NCBI RefSeq assembly: GCF_042726155.1
Contig: NZ_JBHXHV010000004.1
Coordinates: 459,364-523,363, forward strand
DNA: 64,000 nucleotides
Direction of reading: 5' to 3'
Origin: Leucobacter sp042726155
GTDB taxonomy: Bacteria; Actinomycetota; Actinomycetes; Actinomycetales; Microbacteriaceae
The notes beneath the pieces are model-generated. The model was not told the DNA's origin, did no database searches, and saw only the letters and a program-made list of their open reading frames with translations. Below, one piece after another: positions 59,507-64,000 of the stretch. Positions within the stretch are counted from its first letter, which is position 1; every line of letters starts with the position of its first letter. The position numbers and the translations under genes were made by a program.

Positions 59507-60448
59507 TCAGCTCCACGCGCCCAGCACGAGATTCTCGGGCGCCTCCCCGTGTTGCAGGTGCGCAATCTGACGCAGGATCAACGCCGACATTCTCGGCAGC
59601 ATCGCACTCGAATCGCCGCCCACGTGCGGGGTGATGAGCGTGTTCGGCGCACTCCACAATGGGTGCCCGGCTGGCAGCGGCTCGGGGTCTGTGACGTCGA
59701 GCGCCGCGCGCAACCGGCCGGCCTGCAACTCCGCGACGAGCGCGTCGGTATCTACGACCGGGCCGCGCGCGACATTGACGATCAGCGCGCCGTCGGGCAG
59801 CGCAGCGAGTGCCGCGGCATCGATGAGGCCGCGTGTCTCGTCGGTGAGCGGCACGGCAAGCATCACGATCTCGGCCGCCGAGAGGCTCTCGTGCAGTGCG
59901 TCAAAACCCCGCACCTGCACGGTCTCGCCCGCCAAGTTCTGCTGTTCGCGTGCGCTCCGCGCGATCCGCGTGATCTCTACCTCGAATCCCGCGAGCCGGG
60001 CTTCGATTGCCTGCGCTACCCCGCCGTACCCGACGAGCAGCACCCGCCGGTCAGCGAGGCTCGGCAGCGATCGCAGCTGCCAGTGCTCGGCGTCGCAATC
60101 GCGCACGAACTGCGGGATCCCGCGCTGCGCCGCGAGCGTCAATGCGAGCGCGAGTTCAGCCGTTGATCCCTCGTGCACCGTGGCTGCGTTTGCGAGCGGT
60201 GTGCCCTCAGGGAGGTGCTTTGCGACACCGTTGTACCCGATCGATTGCCACTGCACCAGCCGAGTGGCGACGCCTGACAGACTCGAAAGCTGCCGCGCGC
60301 CACCCCAGTACGGCGGCACGACGATGTCGAAGTGCTGTCGAGGTGCCGGTCCGTCGAGATCCCACTCGACGAACTCGACACCGTCGACGTCGCCCACCGC
60401 CCCTCGCAAACCAGAATCGCTGGGCAAGGACACGACGAGGTCAGACAT
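59507..60448 (-). CDS. D-isomer-specific 2-hydroxyacid dehydrogenase
   Basis: 313 aa from the ATG at 60448; AGTCTA (60456-60461, TAGACT on the coding strand) lies 7 nt before it, so probably leaderless. NAD-binding domain RRVLLVGYGGVAQAIEARLAGFEVEITRIA, then LPDGALIVNVARGPVVDTDALVAEL (Arg) and DVTDPEPLPAGHPLWSAPNTLITPHVGG (Glu/His catalytic pair). Reduces an unidentified 2-oxoacid. 10 bp after the permease stop. Confidence 0.92.
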   Translation of the reverse strand: MSDLVVSLPSDSGLRGAVGDVDGVEFVEWDLDGPAPRQHFDIVVPPYWGGARQLSSLSGVATRLVQWQSIGYNGVAKHLPEGTPLANAATVHEGSTAELALALTLAAQRGIPQFVRDCDAEHWQLRSLPSLADRRVLLVGYGGVAQAIEARLAGFEVEITRIARSAREQQNLAGETVQVRGFDALHESLSAAEIVMLAVPLTDETRGLIDAAALAALPDGALIVNVARGPVVDTDALVAELQAGRLRAALDVTDPEPLPAGHPLWSAPNTLITPHVGGDSSAMLPRMSALILRQIAHLQHGEAPENLVLGAWS

Positions 60449-60458
60449 GGCTGCGAGT

Positions 60459-61955
60459 CTAGCGGCCGGTGCGGCGGCGGATCTCGTCAGCGACCTCCTT
60501 CGCATCGCCCGATGGAGCGTTTGACTTGGCGTCCGGCCGCGCTGCGAACAGGTACACGAGACCGGAAACGAGCACGACGGCGAGGCCGATCAGTACGACG
60601 TAGTCCGTGAAGAAGGCGCCCGACGAACCCGGCGTCGCGAGCAAGATCATCGCGAACACGCCATACGCCAGCGCCAACACATTCACAACGATTCCTGCGC
60701 CGCCCAGACTGAACGGGCCGGCGGGCTTCCACCCGCGCAGTCGCTGCCTGAGGCTCGCGAGTACCACCATCTGGAACGACAGATAGATTCCCAAGATGGC
60801 GAACGATGTGACCGCGATCAGGATCCCGTCGTTCAAGAAGATCAGCACGCAAATCAGCGCGGGCACGGTGCAGGCCACGATCAGGGCATTGGTCGGAACC
60901 TTATTACGCTCAGAAACCTTCGACAGCCATACGTGCCCCGGCAGCATTCCGTCGCGAGCGAACGAGTAGAGCAGACGACTTGCGGCGGCCTGCAAACTGA
61001 GTACGCACGAGATGAAAGCCAGGATCGCGACCACCAGGAAGATCTTCGCGCCGACCGTGCCGAGTGTTGCCTCAAGGATCTCGGGGATCGGGTCCCCCAC
61101 CTCACCGGCGACGATCTGCTCGAGGTTCGGGGCGGCGAGCACGTAGCCGCCAAACGAGAAGAGCGCTGACACGGCGCCGATCAGAATGGTCATGATCATG
61201 GCCCGGGGAATGCGCCGCGCCGGGTCTGCGACCTCCTCGGCAACATCGCCGCACGCCTCAAAGCCGTAAAAGAGAAACAGGCCCGCGAGCGCCGACGCGA
61301 TGAACACGGGCACATACGATCCGTCGCCGGCTGTCCCCATGCTGTCGAAGAACACCGAGAAGTCGTGCTTACGTTCGAAGATGAGCAGATAGAGCCCGAC
61401 CCCGATGACTCCGATGAGCTCGGCGAACAGGCCGATACGCGCGATGCGCGCCAACCACTTGGTGCCCGTGAAGTTGATGACGAGTGCCAGTACGAGCAGC
61501 GCGAGCGCTGTGATCAACGTCGAGGCGGGGGTCAGCTCCACGCCGAAAAGCGCCGTTGTGAAGCCGGCCCCGAACTCGGCGACCGAGGTGATCGTCACGA
61601 TCATGGCCCAGATGTACACCCAGGCGGCCATCCACGCGTATCGCCGCCCCCACAAGCGTCGGGCCCAGGGATATATCCCGCCGTGGATCGGGTACTGCGA
61701 CACCACTTCGCCAAAGACCAGCGACACCAGCAGCTGACCCCCGGCCACGATCACGATCCACCAGGTCGATGGTGGGCCTCCGGTCGACAGCGCGACCGCG
61801 AACAGTGAATAGACGCCGACGAGCGGCGAGAGATAGGTGAATCCAAGGGCGAAGTTCGCCCACAGGCTCATCGAACGATCAAACTTTCCCTCGTAGCCGA
61901 GAACGGCGAGGTGCTCGTCGTCGGCCAGGCGCCCGTTCGTGGGACGTGTGGTCAT
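60459..61955 (-). CDS. APC-superfamily amino acid/amine permease
   Basis: 498 aa from the ATG at 61955 (CGAAAGGAACGCACC upstream). Twelve membrane segments; N-terminal NGRLADDEHLAVLGYEGKFDRSMSLWANFALGFTYLSPLVGVYSLF and GGPPSTWWIVIVAGGQLLVSLVFGEVVSQYP are typical of the GABA/choline-like branch (BAT1/UGA4-type). Imports an amino acid or amine; which one cannot be told. C-terminus is charged. Confidence 0.9.
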   Translation of the reverse strand: MTTRPTNGRLADDEHLAVLGYEGKFDRSMSLWANFALGFTYLSPLVGVYSLFAVALSTGGPPSTWWIVIVAGGQLLVSLVFGEVVSQYPIHGGIYPWARRLWGRRYAWMAAWVYIWAMIVTITSVAEFGAGFTTALFGVELTPASTLITALALLVLALVINFTGTKWLARIARIGLFAELIGVIGVGLYLLIFERKHDFSVFFDSMGTAGDGSYVPVFIASALAGLFLFYGFEACGDVAEEVADPARRIPRAMIMTILIGAVSALFSFGGYVLAAPNLEQIVAGEVGDPIPEILEATLGTVGAKIFLVVAILAFISCVLSLQAAASRLLYSFARDGMLPGHVWLSKVSERNKVPTNALIVACTVPALICVLIFLNDGILIAVTSFAILGIYLSFQMVVLASLRQRLRGWKPAGPFSLGGAGIVVNVLALAYGVFAMILLATPGSSGAFFTDYVVLIGLAVVLVSGLVYLFAARPDAKSNAPSGDAKEVADEIRRRTGR

Positions 61956-62128
61956 GGTGCGTTCCTTTCGGATCTTCGTCGATCCAGACCGGCTGAATAC
62001 CGTCTTCGAGCCGAGCATAGTGCCGTGGATATGTCTCTCACTGCCCCGTGGTGCCGCGAACACGGGACAACTAGCATCGATACCAAACCCTGCATGCCAG
62101 TGGGGGTAGGAGTCGACTTTGGGGGCGC

Positions 62129-62989
62129 GTGGTGGCGCGGGGCGTGTTGCGGGTGAGTGAGATAGTCATCGCGAGTTTCGCGGTGGTTGCGATCGGGATC
62201 GGCTTTTCGGGCTGCGGTGTTTCCGCAGAGCCCGCCTCGAACATCTCGCTCCCGCCCGTGGGCGGCACACCGGACTATCAACTGGGCGGAGCATACTCCC
62301 CCGACGCGTCCGTCGACATCGTCGCACGGGACCGGAAGGCAGACCCGGATCAGTCGCGCTATTCGATTTGCTACGTGAACGGGTTTCAAACGCAACCCGG
62401 CGAAGCTGACATCTGGCCCGCAGACACACTGCTTCACGACGCGGGAGGCGTCGTGATTGATCCCGACTGGCCTGATGAAGTACTGCTCGACACGTCATCA
62501 CGGGAATCGCGTGAGCGCATCCTCACAACCGTCGCGCCATGGATTGTCGCGTGCGCCGAAGCGGGATTCGAGGCGGTCGAGTTCGACAACCTCGACACCT
62601 ACACCCGCAGCGACGGTGCGCTCTCACGCGATGACAATCTTGCCCTCGCCACCGCCTACGTTGACACCGCTCACGACGCAGGGCTCGCCGCGGCTCAGAA
62701 GAACGCTGCGGAAGACGCGGCCGTACTGCACGACCGCGCAGGCTTCGACTTCGCAGTCACCGAAGAGTGCGCGGCCTTTCGCGAGTGCGACTCCTACACG
62801 GGTGTGTACGGCGATCACGTCATCGACATCGAGTACAGCGACGCACTCCCGAGGAGTTTCGGAGTCGTATGCAGCGACCCTGAGACACCGTCCTCCGTCG
62901 TTCTCCGCGATCGGAATCTCACCCTCCCAGCTGAGACAGAGTACGTCTTTGAGACGTGCGCGCACCCCAATCGCACCCCCAACGCGTGA
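62129..62989 (+). CDS. GH114-type endo-alpha-1,4-polygalactosaminidase-like lipoprotein
   Basis: 286 aa from the GTG at 62129 (a GTG at 62153 is also possible; neither has a strong ribosome site). Signal EIVIASFAVVAIGIGF with a lipobox FSGC. Then YQLGGAYSPDASVDIVARDRKADP, YSICYVNGFQTQPGE, GGVVIDPDWPDEVLLD, GFEAVEFDNLDTYTRS (acidic, TIM-barrel strand end) and ECDSYTGVYGDHVIDIEYSD. Secreted and anchored; likely cuts a galactosamine-containing polysaccharide. Confidence 0.85.
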   Translation: MVARGVLRVSEIVIASFAVVAIGIGFSGCGVSAEPASNISLPPVGGTPDYQLGGAYSPDASVDIVARDRKADPDQSRYSICYVNGFQTQPGEADIWPADTLLHDAGGVVIDPDWPDEVLLDTSSRESRERILTTVAPWIVACAEAGFEAVEFDNLDTYTRSDGALSRDDNLALATAYVDTAHDAGLAAAQKNAAEDAAVLHDRAGFDFAVTEECAAFRECDSYTGVYGDHVIDIEYSDALPRSFGVVCSDPETPSSVVLRDRNLTLPAETEYVFETCAHPNRTPNA

Positions 62990-63101
62990 GTGTCGGAGGC
63001 GTACGGCAGAATAGTCCATGTAGACCATGCGTCACACGGGCCCGTCAACGGATTTGACGGGAATTGCGGGGACAACCGACGCGCGAACGAGAGGACTTCC
63101 C

Positions 63102-63479
63102 GTGCCACGCCACACCGCCCCCGACTTTCAGCCGTACGTCATTGCACTTCTCGATCCCCATGACCCCAGTGGTTCCACTGTTCTGTACGGGGATGACCCC
63201 GAAATCTGGGACTGGCTATTCGAGCCCGTTCCCTTTACGCCGACTCATGAATTCCGGGAAGTTCCAATTCCTGGAACAACCCTGACTGCACACGTTACAA
63301 GGTGGGCACCGATCAACGACAAGGCCCAGCATCTCGCACGGCTCCCGGGCAGGCACGCACCGCACCCCAGACTCATCGAACTCGAGCTCGGCAGCACCGA
63401 CTCTCTAGACTTTCACGCGGCGTATAGCCGGCTGATCCGAGCAATCCCCGTGGGGCGCTCCTTCGAGGGCGACTGGTAA
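63102..63479 (+). CDS. Small hypothetical protein
   Basis: 125 aa from the GTG at 63102 (GAGAGGAC upstream); longer open frame to 63027 not needed. Features: YVIALLDPHDPSGSTVLYGDDPEIWDWLFEPVPF, then HVTRWAPINDKAQHLARLPGRHAPHPRLIELELG. No signal or membrane segment, no family recognised. Convergent with the XRE regulator (14 bp gap). Confidence 0.6.
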   Translation: MPRHTAPDFQPYVIALLDPHDPSGSTVLYGDDPEIWDWLFEPVPFTPTHEFREVPIPGTTLTAHVTRWAPINDKAQHLARLPGRHAPHPRLIELELGSTDSLDFHAAYSRLIRAIPVGRSFEGDW

Positions 63480-63493
63480 CGCGCGCTGGCGCG

Positions 63494-63760
63494 CTATGAC
63501 GTGGCAGACGCAGCGCGTGCCGCCACGCCCATTTCGACCGTGACCAACGTGAACAGTTCAGAGACCGGCACGTTGAGTGCGCCCGCAACTCGAACCAGCA
63601 CATCAAGCGTTGGGTTACGCCGCCCACTCTCAATACCACTCACGTAGGTGCGGTCGAGTCCGGCGTGCAGAGCGAACGCCTCCTGCGAAGTCCAGCCGCC
63701 TTCGGCGCGCAATTCGCGTAGACGTCTGCCAAAGGCTTGCCGGTGCACTGGAGTTTCCAC
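63494..63760 (-). CDS. XRE-family helix-turn-helix regulator
   Basis: 88 aa, GTG start. FGRRLRELRAEGGWTSQEAFALHAGLDRTYVSGIESGRRNPTLDVLVRVAGALNVPVSELF is a complete lambda-repressor-type HTH with a short tail. Single-domain, such as is found in restriction-modification controllers and housekeeping repressors. No target is obvious; the neighbouring unknown gene could be one. Confidence 0.9.
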   Translation of the reverse strand: METPVHRQAFGRRLRELRAEGGWTSQEAFALHAGLDRTYVSGIESGRRNPTLDVLVRVAGALNVPVSELFTLVTVEMGVAARAASATS

Positions 63761-63843
63761 TCAACAACTCTCCAACGATGGGGACTATGAGTCGACCGAC
63801 TATCAGTCACACCCATGTTACATGCGTACGCATATGTGCGGGT

Positions 63844-63904
63844 AAAAAGGTAGAGGCCCGTGTTTCGGGAACCACCATCATGGTGATCCCGAAACACGGG
63901 CCTC
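63844..63904 (-). terminator. Terminator of the minus-strand rRNA operon
   Basis: Perfect 18-bp stem (63853-63870 with 63887-63904) around a loop that contains its own small CACCA/TGGTG pairing, followed on the minus strand by a five-T run (63844-63848). It begins about 8 bp past the 5S 3' end. Confidence 0.93.
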
Positions 63905-63911
63905 GGTAAAA

Positions 63912-64000
63912 GGTGTCCGGCGGTGTCCTACTCTCCCACAAGGTCCCCCTTGCAGTACCATCGGCGCAATCAGTCTTAGCTTCCGGGTTCGGAATGTGAC
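63912..64000 (-). rRNA. rrf: 5S ribosomal RNA, 3' part (cut by window edge)
   Basis: Minus-strand sequence shows CATTCCGAACCCGGAAGC, then GCGCCGATGGTACTGC, then GTGGGAGAGTAGGACACCGCC, the standard actinobacterial 5S 3' two-thirds. The 5' part and the rest of the rRNA operon lie beyond the window. Confidence 0.96.

Noticed and set aside
58066..59634. 522-codon open frame on the plus strand
   Set aside because: It lies antisense to glyQS, whose protein is unmistakable; long antisense frames are a by-product of high GC.

Overview
The window reads as chromosome of a high-GC actinobacterium, most likely family Microbacteriaceae (Leucobacter-like). The signs are: coding sequence around two-thirds GC; a TANNNT -10 box 6-7 nt before many start codons (leaderless genes); an actinobacterial 6C RNA; a LexA box of the type ATTCGAACATATGTTCGAAT; an LAxTG-like wall-sorting motif; and actinobacterial families such as DUF3151, the Rv2578c-type radical SAM protein and the dimeric glycyl-tRNA synthetase. 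The genus is inference; the phylum is well supported. Most genes are ordinary chromosomal ones, with one clear accessory islet.

Layout. 1-1490: end of the riboflavin operon (ribBA cut by the window edge, ribH). 1649-6530: ABC exporter, acyltransferase, SRAP-domain protein, and a Gly/Asn-rich exported protein. 6891-11376: tRNA-Thr(CGU) with terminator, TAP-type lipoprotein peptidase, holB, 6C RNA, YigZ, S4-domain protein. 11429-15111: a 3-methyladenine glycosylase-like gene, then a two-gene FtsX/MacB-type ABC cassette of lower GC, then a roughly 210-bp degraded second copy of the glycosylase 3' end. 15248-16320: radical SAM protein behind the LexA box. 16352-22277: a quaternary-amine ABC transporter operon divergent from a histidine-ammonia-lyase homologue lacking the Ala-Ser-Gly (MIO) triad, followed by an IclR regulator. 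This group is the best candidate for an under-described pathway (uptake and C-N cleavage of a trimethylammonium amino acid such as ergothioneine or hercynine).

22274-27195: chorismate mutase, purA, DUF3151, YajQ, a dicarboxylate/amino-acid symporter, YCII protein. 27370-29395: YtrA-type GntR regulator with its ABC transporter. 29569-31550: siderophore-interacting flavoprotein, a 19-codon leader-like ORF with a near-perfect Shine-Dalgarno, patatin-like lipase. 31664-35405: ABC-2 exporter with NarL-type two-component system. 35499-38828: membrane protein, threonine aldolase, and an orphan gene behind an AT-rich promoter. 38983-45135: tripartite tricarboxylate transporter (tctCBA) beside a citrate/C4-type two-component system that probably controls it. 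45132-46777: LysE/ArgO exporter divergent from its ArgP-type activator. 46744-51693: NhaC-type antiporter, amidohydrolase, TetR regulator, AEC transporter. 51797-57802: nitroreductase, HemD, envelope-stress-like small proteins, HemY-like flavoprotein, CPBP protease. 58033-63760: glycyl-tRNA synthetase, 2-hydroxyacid dehydrogenase, APC permease, GH114-type lipoprotein, a small unknown protein and an XRE regulator. The window closes in the 5S rRNA of a minus-strand rRNA operon with its terminator.

Convergent gene pairs either overlap by their stop codons (CTAG/CTAA) or are separated by unusually long, near-perfect hairpins. Two of these hairpins share a GCGAGCGGGGTAACTTT arm, which points to a dispersed palindromic element.
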